Shown piece after piece: positions 24,909 through 34,125 of a DNA stretch of 64,000 nt. Both the position numbers and the translations under genes were made by a program. The notes under the pieces are model-generated. The model did not search any database and was not told the DNA's origin. It worked only from the letters and a program-made list of their open reading frames with translations. Each line of letters starts with the position of its first letter. Position 1 is the first letter of the stretch. Source of the DNA: an uncultured bacterium (lineage in GTDB: Bacteria; Cloacimonadota; Cloacimonadia; Cloacimonadales; Cloacimonadaceae); contig CALLHY010000003.1 of the NCBI GenBank assembly GCA_938009275.1, forward strand, positions 1-64,000. The letters run 5' to 3'.

Positions 24909-26095
24909 AGCCAGGAAGAATCTATCTCGATAATTGCGTAACCTCACGTCCCGCACCGGAAGTATTACAGGCTATGCAGCCATATTTTGAAGAAAAGTTT
25001 TGGTTTCCCGGCAGCTTTGTGACCACCGGAGAAACGATAAACGAGGATATAGACCAGTTCCGGCACACAATAGCCCAGACCATTGGTGCCAGCGCGGGCG
25101 AATTGCAGTTTTGCAGCGGCGGCACGCTTGCCAATAACATCGCAATAAAAGGGCTTGGCTTTGCCTATTCGTCACAGGGACGCCACGCCATTGTATCGGT
25201 AGTGGACTATCCCGATTTATTAACCAATGCTGCATACTTAGAAAAGCATGGCTTCGACGTTACTTATCTGAATGCCGATGCCGAAGGCAAGGTTAATCCG
25301 GTGGAATTACGCCGCGCTATAAGGCCGGACACCATAATCTTCATGACCACTGCCGTGAACCATGTGATAGGCACCATTCAGCCCTTGGCGGAGTTCAACC
25401 AGGTATTGCAGGCAGCCGACCACAAGATTCACTTCCATGTGGACGCTGGACAAGCCTATGGCAAGATACCCTTGAACGTGGAAGAACTGGGCATAGACAC
25501 CATGAGCATCTCCGCTCACAAGATACATGGCCCCCAGGGCATTGGCGCGCTATATGTGCGTCATGGAGTTAAGCTTGGGCAGCTAATTCACGGCGTTAAA
25601 CGCTTTGACGCTATGCAAACAGGTGGCTTAAGCATTGCCCTTATTGCCGGTTTTGCCAAAGCCGCAGAGCTGGTATTTGCCGATTTTGATGCCACGCAAG
25701 CACACTTAAGAGAGCTTTCTAACTATCTGCTACAGCAGCTTGAAAAAAACATTCCTGAGATAGAGCTTAATGGCCCCCGTGGAGAGGGCAGAGCCCCGCA
25801 CAACATAAATGTATCCATTGCCTACATAGAAGGCGAAGCCATTACCATGATGCTGGACATGAAAGGGATAACCGTTGCCACCGGCAGTGCCTGCGCTTCG
25901 CAAGGATTAAAGGCAAACTATGTGCTGATGGCTATTGGCAAAAATCATGTGCAGTCCCACGGCTCAATGAAGTTCACCCTTAGCCGCTTCACCACCAAAG
26001 ATGAGCTCGACGAAACCGTGGCTGCCTTAGCCGAAATAAGCGGTGAACTAAGGAAACGCAGCCCGCTTTACAGCGCAACCCATAAGGAGAAATAG
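24905..26095 (+). CDS. Cysteine desulfurase, IscS/NifS-like, with altered active-site residues
   Basis: This 396-aa class V aminotransferase-fold enzyme retains the PLP lysine K206 (SAHKIHGPQG), D180 and Q183 (HVDAGQAYG) and the catalytic Cys C330 (ATGSACASQG). It would mobilise sulfur from cysteine for Fe-S assembly with the scaffold encoded next. Several positions conserved in IscS/NifS differ: the PLP-stacking histidine of the EHPAV-type motif is Tyr102 (VVDYPDLL), TSGATES-type reads CSGGTLANN (T74 kept) and NNEIG reads NHVIG. It is probably still a desulfurase, but of a divergent subgroup. It is translationally coupled to the Rrf2 gene, and the IscU-like gene starts immediately after its stop. 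Confidence 0.85.
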   Translation: MKPGRIYLDNCVTSRPAPEVLQAMQPYFEEKFWFPGSFVTTGETINEDIDQFRHTIAQTIGASAGELQFCSGGTLANNIAIKGLGFAYSSQGRHAIVSVVDYPDLLTNAAYLEKHGFDVTYLNADAEGKVNPVELRRAIRPDTIIFMTTAVNHVIGTIQPLAEFNQVLQAADHKIHFHVDAGQAYGKIPLNVEELGIDTMSISAHKIHGPQGIGALYVRHGVKLGQLIHGVKRFDAMQTGGLSIALIAGFAKAAELVFADFDATQAHLRELSNYLLQQLEKNIPEIELNGPRGEGRAPHNINVSIAYIEGEAITMMLDMKGITVATGSACASQGLKANYVLMAIGKNHVQSHGSMKFTLSRFTTKDELDETVAALAEISGELRKRSPLYSATHKEK

Positions 26096-26719
26096 ATGCA
26101 ATACTCACAGAAAGTTTTAGACCACTTTATGCACCCCCGCAACGTTGGCAAAATGGACAATCCCGATGCCACCGCCACCGAAGGCAGCCCCGCCTGTGGC
26201 GATCAGGTAACCGTGTATCTAAAGGTTAACGAACAAGATAAAATCATCGAGGACATCAGCTTCCTTTCCTATGGCTGCGCCTCGAATATTGCCACTGCAT
26301 CAATAGTAACCGACCTGGCAAAAGGCAAAACTCTGGATGAAGCCAAACAGATAACCTGGCGTGATGCCATGGAGGCTTTGGACGGCCTTCCTCCCGTTAA
26401 AGTGCATTGCAGCGTGTTAGCCGCCGATACTCTGCAAACTGCTATTTCGAATTATGAGATTGCCCACGGGCTAAAAGAAGTGCCCAACTTTAGCAAAGAG
26501 ACCATAGTAGAAGAGCTTAAAAAGATAATATATCCTAAGGTTGGCGAAGATATCGTTAGCCTCAAGATGGTGAAATACGTGGGCTTAAATGACGGCGAAG
26601 TGCTAATCGACCTGAATATAATGAGCTTCGACCAATGGCGTGATAACATCGCCGAAGAGATTAGAGAACACCTGGAGAAATACCCGGAAGTAAAGGACAT
26701 CCAGATAAACTTCCCGTGA
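26096..26719 (+). CDS. IscU scaffold fused to a MIP18 (DUF59/SufT-like) domain
   Basis: This is a 207-aa protein. Residues 1-125 are an IscU/NifU N-terminal scaffold with the three cluster ligands C34 (SPACGDQV), C61 (LSYGCASNIA) and C105 (VKVHCSVLAA), and Asp36. Residues about 133-207 (IVEELKKIIYPKVGEDIVSL, DGEVLIDLNI, IREHLEKYPEVKDIQINF) match the pattern of a MIP18-family domain as in SufT/PaaD/Cia2, without that family's frequent cysteine. MIP18 proteins help deliver clusters to targets, so the fusion would link assembly and delivery. It is the last gene of the Isc operon. Confidence 0.8.
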   Translation: MQYSQKVLDHFMHPRNVGKMDNPDATATEGSPACGDQVTVYLKVNEQDKIIEDISFLSYGCASNIATASIVTDLAKGKTLDEAKQITWRDAMEALDGLPPVKVHCSVLAADTLQTAISNYEIAHGLKEVPNFSKETIVEELKKIIYPKVGEDIVSLKMVKYVGLNDGEVLIDLNIMSFDQWRDNIAEEIREHLEKYPEVKDIQINFP

Positions 26720-26758
26720 TGTAGTGGTACAATGTGTACCCCTAAGAAATATTAGCCA

Positions 26759-26845
26759 TCCCTGCTGCTTCCTTGCTGCTATCCTGTGTCGAACAGGGGA
26801 GAGCAGCAAGGAAGCAGCAGGGAAGCAGCAGGGAAGCAGCAGGGA
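26759..26845. repeat. Long palindromic repeat, copy 3 (degenerate, with tandem expansion)
   Basis: The left arm (from 26759, TCCCTGCTGCTTCC) is intact, while the right arm has mismatches near the loop and ends in three tandem GAAGCAGCAGG units (26811-26843). It lies between the IscU-like gene and the oppositely oriented truncated FG-GAP gene. Confidence 0.85.
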
Positions 26846-26880
26846 TGGCAATGGAAATCTTGATATGTCAGGAGTTTAAT

Positions 26881-27396
26881 TTATCTTACTTTTAGTATCC
26901 TTCTGGTAGATACCAAGCCGGTTTCATCAATGTATTTACACAAATATATTCCCGAGGGCACTGGTCGATTTGCTCCGTCTGTGCCATCCCAAACAACATC
27001 ACTTATCTGATTGGAGATATGTAAGCTACGTACTTGTTGTCCTTTGATGTTGAAAATTAGCAAGTCTCCGCTTAAACGCTTGGAATTGCTTGACAACACA
27101 AACTGGGTTGATGAGGAAAATGGATTGGGGTAGTTTGATATTGTAACAAATTGAGGGGGAGGCACGATGACGGGGTCATCCACCTCAACCGGGTTATCGT
27201 GGAAGTTGCCCAGCCCATCGCCAAATCGGATTTCTACACTTGGTACATTAAAGCGCAATAAAATCCAATCTAACAATCCGTCATTATCGAAATCGCAGTA
27301 GAACATCCCTGCTGAATAATAGTTTGGTGCTTGCACGGTCTCAACAAAGCTGTAGTTTCCACGATTTGTATACAGGCTCTGCTGGGGAGCAACCTG
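26881..27396 (-). pseudogene. C-terminal fragment of FG-GAP secreted protein with sorting tail
   Basis: The reading to the stop at 26881 contains an FG-GAP-like repeat (CDFDNDGLLDWILLRFN; IRFGDGLGNFHDNPVEVDDP), YPNPFSSSTQFVLSSNSKR and the tail ending SGIYLCKYIDETG...RRILKV. It is nearly identical at DNA level to the end of the gene at 32638-34038 over about 320 bases and more loosely similar up to about 27396, where similarity stops at a new sequence. An internal ATG at 27336 has no ribosome binding site. It is a truncated duplicate left by recombination. Confidence 0.75.
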
Positions 27397-27413
27397 TCAG
27401 GGATAACCGGAAA

Positions 27414-27463
27414 CAAAATGAGTAAGGGCACGTTCTTGCGACCGTGCCCACGTTCTCATTTTG
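27414..27463. other. Strong nested inverted repeat next to truncation point
   Basis: CAAAATGAG (27414-27422) pairs with CTCATTTTG (27455-27463), and within it GGGCACG (27426-27432) pairs with CGTGCCC (27443-27449). On the minus strand it lies beyond the stop of the 27524-29127 gene and could act as its terminator; the outer arm ends in TTTTG. Confidence 0.5.
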
Positions 27464-27523
27464 GTAATGCCTAAGAAAACCCATATTTTACAAGGTCTTA
27501 AGACATCCTATAGTCATATGATA

Positions 27524-29127
27524 CTATTTTAACAGGACTAACTTATTAGTAGACACCCGTGAATTCGTACGTAATTTATAGAAATAGACTCCACTGGCGC
27601 AATGCTGACCCTGATCGTTTTTCCCATCCCAAATCAGGCTTGGTATTTCTCCTCTTATATCAAAGTTCTTTACTACTTGTCCACGAAGATTGTATATTGT
27701 TAAGGTTCCCTGTTCGTTCTTTTTCATATTTGTTTTAAATGTTATGGAGCTTCCATAGTGAGAAGGATTAGGATATGCCTCAATATTCAACATCGGAGGA
27801 TTCAATTCATCAGAAGTGTTTACCGAAGATAAAACTAATTTTGCTATAAATACATCTTCCCATTGAGGTTCTGGGATTGTAAGCGTTATTGTGTCAAAAA
27901 TGGTTGTTCGATAGATTTCACCGTTAATATAACAATTCCCCAGAATATCAGCTTTTACCATCCTGATAATTGGAGCTAACGTTATTTTTTCCCATAACAT
28001 GTCCCCTTGATTGTTATATTTCGATACATATGAACCAAATTGAAAACTATCTCCATTGACAACAGCTTTTCCTCCGCATATATAACAGTTACCATTATTA
28101 TCTGAATCCATACCAGCGGGCAGTTGTGAATCATAATTCCTAATCCAGTTCCAGGATGAATCCGTTGACATTTGAACAATAAACGTACCCCATAAACCAT
28201 TATTACTAATTGAATCACCTCCATATGAAAAATCAGTCTCATAATTTCCCAATATATAGAGCAAGTTATTCTCTATTGCGATATCACAAACATCATCCCG
28301 TCCTGTACCACCTGCCCTCTTGACCCAAGTGTTTACCATGTTATCATCATATTTCGCTACGAAGATATCTGAAATCCCATTACATGTTATGATTGTCGTT
28401 CCGATAACATCAGTCCCTGTAAATTCCCCTGCAATATAGACATTCCCATTTGTATCAATTTGTATGGCTTGCCCAATTAGAGATGAACCTCCAAGACAGT
28501 TTGCACTAAGTAAACTTCCATTAGACGAGATTTTGGCTATTAAACCTCCCCTATTTAAAGTATAACTTCCAAAACTACATGACGAGACAATCCACCCTAC
28601 TAACAACAAATTGTTATTGGTATCAACTGTGATATCGTTTACTAGGTTCTGAAAACCGCTCCCTATCTTTTGAGCCCAAAGCCATTCGCCATTTTGGTTA
28701 AGCTTAGCAACAAATATTTCTCCATAAGAATTGTTAGTACCCACAATTGTAAAATTACCAAAAGTTGCTACCCCTCTGAATGAACCCGCAATATATATGT
28801 CTCCATTACTATCTGAACAAACCCGAAACCGCCCAAAAGAATGTGACGTATAAGCATTCGCAACCCATAACCAGTTACCATCTGTATCTAACTTTGCAAC
28901 AAAAGTATCTCCATCAGTAAAAGTTACATTCCCAAAAGTTGCGGGTGGACTATAAAATCCTATAGATACTATGTCACCTAAATTATCTATAATCAGATCC
29001 CGGGACTCTGCACCCGTCTGATAATTACCGCACTGATTCGCCCAAACAAAGCTGTAGCTTTCTGCACATAATGAAATCGTGCATATAATGATTAACAACA
29101 TAATACTTACTCTGCTATAATAAATCA
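27524..29127 (-). CDS. Secreted beta-propeller (SBBP-like) protein with sorting tail
   Basis: This 534-aa protein starts at the ATG at 29127, behind a perfect AGGAGG, and opens a signal peptide (VSIMLLIIICTISLCAES). The body is a series of repeats of the form TFVAKLDTDGNWLWVANAYT / GDIYIAGSFRGVATFGNFT, the SBBP (beta-propeller) pattern, about seven blades. The C terminus is the export tail (YPNPSHYGSSITF...IYNLRGQVV...GQHCASGVYFYKLR). The gene is visibly richer in A and T than its neighbours, which could reflect separate origin. It lies directly downstream of a cyclase-like gene, co-directional with it. Confidence 0.82.
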
Positions 29128-29156
29128 TAATTCCTCCTAATTCAACATTGTAAAAA

Positions 29157-32100
29157 TCACTCCTCAGATTGTTCAACTAACATGGCTCTGTACTCGGTTG
29201 CCTTCTCGGGTTGGTCGAGTTTTTCATAGGTAGCAATGAGACTTTGGATGGTTTTTTGGGTACCTGGGTGCTCTAAACCTAGAACCTTTTCACGAACGGT
29301 GAGCACTCGTAGAAAAAGTGTTAATGCTATATCATACTTTCCTTGAGCCTTATATAACTTCACAAGATTGTTAAGCGTTAGCGCAGTTGAGGGATGCTCC
29401 TTACCCAGCACTTTTTCATAGATTGACAGAGATCTAATAAAATGGGGCTCTGCATCAGTATACTTGCCCTGAATCCAGTATGTGGATGCCAAATTGTTCA
29501 GCGTTGTTGCTGTGCCAGGATGCTCCTTACCCAGCACCTTTTCACATATTGCCAATGCTCTGAGATACATTGTCTCTGCCTCGACATACTTACCTTGAGC
29601 ATAATATAAGCCTGCCAGATTTCCAAGAGATTTCGCTGTATCAAGATGCTCCTTACCCAGCACTTTTTTACATATTGCCAATGCTCTGAGATACAATGGT
29701 TCAGCTTCGGCATACTTACCTTGATCCTGAAACAAGCCTGCCAGATTGCTCAAGGTAAGTGCTGTATCCGGATGCTCAGTACCCAACACCCTTTCCCTGA
29801 TAGCCAGGGCTCTTAGATGCAAGGGCTCAGCTTCTGAATACTTGCTTTGGGCTTTATGCAAGTATGCCAGATTGTTCAGCGATGTTGCTGTGTCCGGATG
29901 CTCTACACCCAAAACCTTTTCCCTGATAGCCAGGGCAACTTTTAGTAATGTTTCACTATTTTCCCATTCATGCTGATCAATACACCAGCACCCTGCCTTA
30001 TTATAATACTCCGCTGCCTTTTCTTCCTTTCCTGCATTCTCGAAGTGCTTTGCTATCTCTTCCGCATGTTCATTCATGGCATGCTCACCGTCCTGGTATA
30101 GTTTCTCTAAGGTCTCCGCTGCCAAGAGGTGAAGTTTCTGCAGTTTATCGCTCATCATACGGCTATAGGCAGTATCCTTAATCAGCACATGGGTAAAGAT
30201 ATAGCGCAGTTCATCTATATCTGCCCAAACCCGTGCCTGCTTGCCTTCGCCGAGGTCATCATCCAGCTTGCGGGAGAGCATCTCGCTTAGCACCCGGGTA
30301 TTAAATTCCAGTCCCAAAATGCAGGCATGTTGCAGGGTATTGCGGACACTTTCGGTTAAGCTATCTATACGGCTGCCGATAATATCGGCAATACCAAAAG
30401 AGCTAAGGTAATCCAGATTGCCTTTCAGCTTGTATTCGCTGTCAAAACAGTCATTTTCTTTTAGATACGCCACCACTTGCTCGATGAAGAGCGGGCTACC
30501 ATCCGCTTTCTTTACAATCCAATCCTGGGTTTCACCGGGCAAGGCATTCAGCTTCAGGAGACTGCGAATCATAGTAACCGCAGCTTCTTCAGATAAGCTA
30601 CTTAAGTCTATATGCCCGGCTTCCCAATTTGGTATTTCCAAGTTTACTGCCTTGCCGTCTGTTAGATACCTGCAAGCAGCTATTATTACAATCCCATCCA
30701 GCTTGGCTGTGCCTAATTCTCTTAAGTAATCTGCATCACTATCACCCAGCCATTGGGGATCGTCCAGATGGATGATTATACGCTCAATCTCTGTTAGCCT
30801 TGTCAGCATAGTGGCAAAGGCTTTTCTTTGCTGTTCAGGCTTTTCTTCCGGAGGCAGTACGCTCCAGATAGAGCCTTCCCACTCGAAGCCCAGTAGGTTG
30901 CCGATTATAGACTCAATACGCTGCAGTTCTTTGTTCTCTCCTGCCAGTTCATTCCATTTGGCACGGAAGCTCATTTGGTTCTGCTCTCTGCTAAGCTGCG
31001 GATCAGAAGCAAAATACTGGCGGAGGAACTGCTTGATAGGCTCCAAGTGCTTGTGACCCGAAGGGTCGCAGAATAGGAAGTAACGTTTAGGGTATGGTTT
31101 CAAAGCTTCTATAATTAATCTGGATTTGCCAACGCCGGGTTCACCTGAGATATACATGATGCGGCTTCCGCTTTGTTGCACGGCTTGCCGTATTTGCTCC
31201 ACTTCCGTTTCTCTGCCCACCAGTTCTGCCAAGAAGCTTTTGGGTGGCACGGGAAGTCTGTCTATTAGCCTGTTGCAATTTACGGGTGCGGCAAAGCCTT
31301 TTAAGCTAAGCGTTTTAGCAGGTTCAAAGAGGTATTTGTAGTGCATTTCTTGTTCTAAGTAGCTGTCAGTTAATATCTCGCCCTTCTTAGCCTCTTGCAT
31401 TAGCCTGGAAGCAAGATTTACCGCAGCACCGAGGGCTGTATATTCCCGAGTGCTTTCGCTGCCCACAAAGCCTGCATAGGCATTGCCACAGGACAAACCA
31501 ATGGAAAGATTCGGCTGCTCGGCTATGGTTTCCAGAGCAAATCGGCAAGCTCTTTCCAGGGTATTGCCCATCACGCGGGGAAGCCCAAATAGCACAAAGG
31601 CTACCAAGCCCTTGTCTCCAGCATCCAGCTTGTTCAGATATCCACCATAATCATCCAGTTTTTCGTGGATTAGAGAAAGGGTTGGCATTATCTGGGCTTT
31701 CTTTAGCCGGGACAAATCTATAAAGCAATATCCGGCATCCCGAATCTCGTTATCGGGATTTATGCCATGCAGCTTGTGATTAAGAAACTGCCTGGCGATA
31801 GCCTCATCATGCTGATAGTTAAGCTGTTTGGGGATTGGCTTTCCCGGAGCAATTCCGGCAAAAGCAGACCGAATGTAGGGAGATAGTGCAATGTCCAGCT
31901 TGTTTTCAGCTAGCTTGTTAATCTCCTTTATGGGCTCGCCTGAAAATACATATTCCGCTTGCTTCTCCTGACGATACACATGCCAATGCACCTTGCCCGT
32001 GCTGATAGCAAACCTGACTTTTAGCGGATACTCACCTATCACCGTTTGGCAGGTGGGGTGTATTGCAAAGTAACTCATCAGCTCTTCCACAATGTATTTT

Positions 32101-32381
32101 AGCTGTGAAGCAGCAGCATCCGGGAAAAGGGCATAAAAGGCATCGCCTGCGAAGTGGCTAATAAATCCACCATGCTTCTCTACCAACTCAATAGGATATG
32201 ATAGAACATAAGTAAGGTATTGGTTTAGTGCTTCGGCACCATTTTTCCCCTCTTTGCGCATTACATTGGTCAAGCCGGTAAAATCGGCGATGTCAGCATA
32301 AAACACATAGCCGGTGAATGAACCCGAATCCGCATGGGAAGCGGAACTATCAAGAATGAAAGATGGAACATAACGTAGCAT
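29157..32381 (-). CDS. Soluble-adenylyl-cyclase-like protein: two cyclase domains, AAA ATPase, TPR
   Basis: This is a 1074-aa protein. Cyclase domain C1 (about 20-150) keeps both metal aspartates, D30 (YADIADFT) and D80 (FAGDAF); C2 (about 215-345) keeps N322 and R326 (VNLASRL) and T315. The adenine-specifying lysine four residues before the second Asp is His76. An ATPase domain follows with Walker A GEPGVGKS (413-420), then kinesin-light-chain-type TPRs of 42 residues in tandem (EHPDTALTLSNLAGLFQDQG-type units). This matches mammalian sAC layout: a cytoplasmic, regulated maker of cAMP or a related nucleotide. It ends 29 bases before a secreted propeller gene. Confidence 0.85.
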   Translation of the reverse strand: MLRYVPSFILDSSASHADSGSFTGYVFYADIADFTGLTNVMRKEGKNGAEALNQYLTYVLSYPIELVEKHGGFISHFAGDAFYALFPDAAASQLKYIVEELMSYFAIHPTCQTVIGEYPLKVRFAISTGKVHWHVYRQEKQAEYVFSGEPIKEINKLAENKLDIALSPYIRSAFAGIAPGKPIPKQLNYQHDEAIARQFLNHKLHGINPDNEIRDAGYCFIDLSRLKKAQIMPTLSLIHEKLDDYGGYLNKLDAGDKGLVAFVLFGLPRVMGNTLERACRFALETIAEQPNLSIGLSCGNAYAGFVGSESTREYTALGAAVNLASRLMQEAKKGEILTDSYLEQEMHYKYLFEPAKTLSLKGFAAPVNCNRLIDRLPVPPKSFLAELVGRETEVEQIRQAVQQSGSRIMYISGEPGVGKSRLIIEALKPYPKRYFLFCDPSGHKHLEPIKQFLRQYFASDPQLSREQNQMSFRAKWNELAGENKELQRIESIIGNLLGFEWEGSIWSVLPPEEKPEQQRKAFATMLTRLTEIERIIIHLDDPQWLGDSDADYLRELGTAKLDGIVIIAACRYLTDGKAVNLEIPNWEAGHIDLSSLSEEAAVTMIRSLLKLNALPGETQDWIVKKADGSPLFIEQVVAYLKENDCFDSEYKLKGNLDYLSSFGIADIIGSRIDSLTESVRNTLQHACILGLEFNTRVLSEMLSRKLDDDLGEGKQARVWADIDELRYIFTHVLIKDTAYSRMMSDKLQKLHLLAAETLEKLYQDGEHAMNEHAEEIAKHFENAGKEEKAAEYYNKAGCWCIDQHEWENSETLLKVALAIREKVLGVEHPDTATSLNNLAYLHKAQSKYSEAEPLHLRALAIRERVLGTEHPDTALTLSNLAGLFQDQGKYAEAEPLYLRALAICKKVLGKEHLDTAKSLGNLAGLYYAQGKYVEAETMYLRALAICEKVLGKEHPGTATTLNNLASTYWIQGKYTDAEPHFIRSLSIYEKVLGKEHPSTALTLNNLVKLYKAQGKYDIALTLFLRVLTVREKVLGLEHPGTQKTIQSLIATYEKLDQPEKATEYRAMLVEQSEE

Positions 32382-32408
32382 ACATACTCCTACTTTAGTC
32401 TTATGGTT

Positions 32409-32436
32409 AATGTATCGACATGCCAGATTCTGTCAA
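32409..32436 (-). promoter_or_regulatory. Promoter of the first cyclase-like gene
   Basis: Minus strand: TTGACA (32436-32431), 16 bases, TACATT (32414-32409); the ATG at 32381 follows with a leader of about 20 bases. Confidence 0.55.
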
Positions 32437-32502
32437 TCATTTAGTTTACCAATATATCTATTTGTGGTTAATTGGGTGGTGTATCTCAAATACTGCCTTA
32501 TA

Positions 32503-32579
32503 AGAAGCATAAGATAATGAATACTATTCAGATACAGGCGGCACATTAATGGGTTATTCCCTGTACGGATATTGATGCA
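32503..32579. repeat. 77-bp direct repeat, copy 1
   Basis: It aligns without gaps to 34126-34202 (AGAAGC..TAAGATAATG at the start; GATACAGGCGGCACATTAAT, then GTTATTCCCTGTAC, and ATTGATGCA at the end), at roughly 80 percent identity. The two copies flank the FG-GAP gene at 32638-34038. Confidence 0.7.
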
Positions 32580-32626
32580 ATACAGCAGAATAGTAGCACC
32601 ATGGCCAACATCAGCTTTTTGTACAT
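32546..32626 (-). CDS. 26-codon signal-peptide-like ORF
   Basis: The ATG at 32626 stands 7 bases after AAAGGAGA, just beyond the stop of the FG-GAP gene. It encodes a basic start, a hydrophobic core (LMLAMVLLFCCIASIS) and VQGITH, then TAA. It looks like a bare export signal: either the surviving start of a lost secreted-protein gene or a tiny membrane peptide. Part of it lies in the 77-bp repeat. Confidence 0.35.
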   Translation of the reverse strand: MYKKLMLAMVLLFCCIASISVQGITH

Positions 32627-32637
32627 GATAGTCTCCT

Positions 32638-34038
32638 TTATCTTACTTTTAGTATCCTTCTAGTAGATACCAAGCCGGTTTCATCAATGTATTTACACAA
32701 ATATATTCCCGAGGGCACTGGTCGATTTGCTCCGTCTGTGCCATCCCAAACAACATCACTTATCTGATTGGAGATATGTAAGCTACGTACTTGTTGTCCT
32801 TTGATGTTGAAAATTAGCAAGTCTCCGCTTAAACGCTTGGAATTGCTTGACAACACAAACTGGGTTGATGAGGAAAATGGATTAGGGTAGTTTGATATCG
32901 TAACAAATTGAGGGGGAGTCACGTTGACGGGGTCGTCCACCTCAACCGGGTTATCATGGAAGTTGCCCAGCCCATCGCCAAAGAGTATTCTTAAGCATGG
33001 GCCGTTGTTGTTCATTAAAATCCAATCCAGATATCCATCGTTGTCTATATCGCATAAAAACAGATCAGATGCCGAGTAACTGAATGTTAGTAATGTTTCG
33101 GTGAAGCTGTAGTTCCCCAGATTTGTATATAGTCGCGGGCCTATTTGATAGTCAGCCAGGTTATCGTTGTTGAAATCGTAAACCTTTAGTTGGCCAGGAT
33201 TGCTCGTAACTTGAGAATACATCAATCCTATCTGATTGTTCACAAGTTTGTATATCCTGAAGTAAAAGTCATTACCCGCAGGGGGGATTTCAAATGTAAA
33301 TATCTCATTAACTCCATCATTGTCTGCATCGCCTAATGCTATTTCACTGTGAAATGTCATGTTACCTAAGATGATCTGTTGCCACCCGTTATTACTATAA
33401 TCGAAAATAGTTAGTGGCTGACTTGCAAAAATCACTTCGTCTCTTCCATCGTTATCCACATCTCCCAAAATCATATCTTGGGGCGGGAAATCCAGAGGAA
33501 ACTGGTAAAGAGGCTGGAATTGATTTGGTGCTGTGCTCACAAGTGCCCACATATAATCCCACGCGTAGGAAAAGAAGATGATGTCGGCTAGTCCATCGCC
33601 ATTCACATCCCCGGTTCTGATTTCGTTGAAGAAGCAATCACCTGTAAAGGGATAGTCAACGTAATCATTAAAAGAACCCTGCTGATTATAGAACACTCTG
33701 GCACATTGGTTTTCTGTGAAGTTCACAGCCTGGATGGCAACTATATCCGGATAGTTATCACCGTTGAGGTCGGCAATCTGAATGCTATTTTGCGACACAC
33801 CAAACACAAATGATGAATCTGCACTAGCAAAAGCTCCATTGGAATAGTTATACAGCACAGTAAAAGAGGGTGAGCTTAGGTCTTCGTGAATAAGATGCCC
33901 CACTACAATGTCTTTTAGTCCATTCCGGTCAAGATCGCCTATCGCCATGGAATAACCATATCTGTTCATAGGTATGATTATTGACCACCCACTACCGAGC
34001 ATTAGAAGCAGTAACAATGTGCTTAGTGCTATCCTCAT
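32638..34038 (-). CDS. Secreted FG-GAP/VCBS repeat protein with sorting tail
   Basis: This is a 466-aa protein. A signal peptide (ALSTLLLLLMLGSGWS) precedes FG-GAP/VCBS-type repeats with Ca-binding loop patterns (IGDLDRNGLKDIVVGH; IADLNGDNYPDIVAI; TGDVNGDGLADIIFF; LGDVDNDGRDEVIF; LCDIDNDGYLDWIL), which build a beta-propeller typical of surface adhesion or binding proteins. The C-terminal export tail (YPNPFSSSTQFVLSS...SGIYLCKYI) is almost identical to the fragment at 26881. It sits between the two cyclase-like genes, flanked by 77-bp direct repeats. Confidence 0.85.
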   Translation of the reverse strand: MRIALSTLLLLLMLGSGWSIIIPMNRYGYSMAIGDLDRNGLKDIVVGHLIHEDLSSPSFTVLYNYSNGAFASADSSFVFGVSQNSIQIADLNGDNYPDIVAIQAVNFTENQCARVFYNQQGSFNDYVDYPFTGDCFFNEIRTGDVNGDGLADIIFFSYAWDYMWALVSTAPNQFQPLYQFPLDFPPQDMILGDVDNDGRDEVIFASQPLTIFDYSNNGWQQIILGNMTFHSEIALGDADNDGVNEIFTFEIPPAGNDFYFRIYKLVNNQIGLMYSQVTSNPGQLKVYDFNNDNLADYQIGPRLYTNLGNYSFTETLLTFSYSASDLFLCDIDNDGYLDWILMNNNGPCLRILFGDGLGNFHDNPVEVDDPVNVTPPQFVTISNYPNPFSSSTQFVLSSNSKRLSGDLLIFNIKGQQVRSLHISNQISDVVWDGTDGANRPVPSGIYLCKYIDETGLVSTRRILKVR

Positions 34039-34125
34039 CTGTATCCTCTTGAATTATTGATTCTAACAATCGCATTCTTTCTACATACATAATATATGTC
34101 AAGCTTTGTATTGTTAATCCGCCTG

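Noticed and set aside
29290..29920. Tandem DNA repeats of about 126 bases
   Set aside because: They are the coding repeats of 42-residue TPR units in the cyclase-like gene, not an independent element or CRISPR array.
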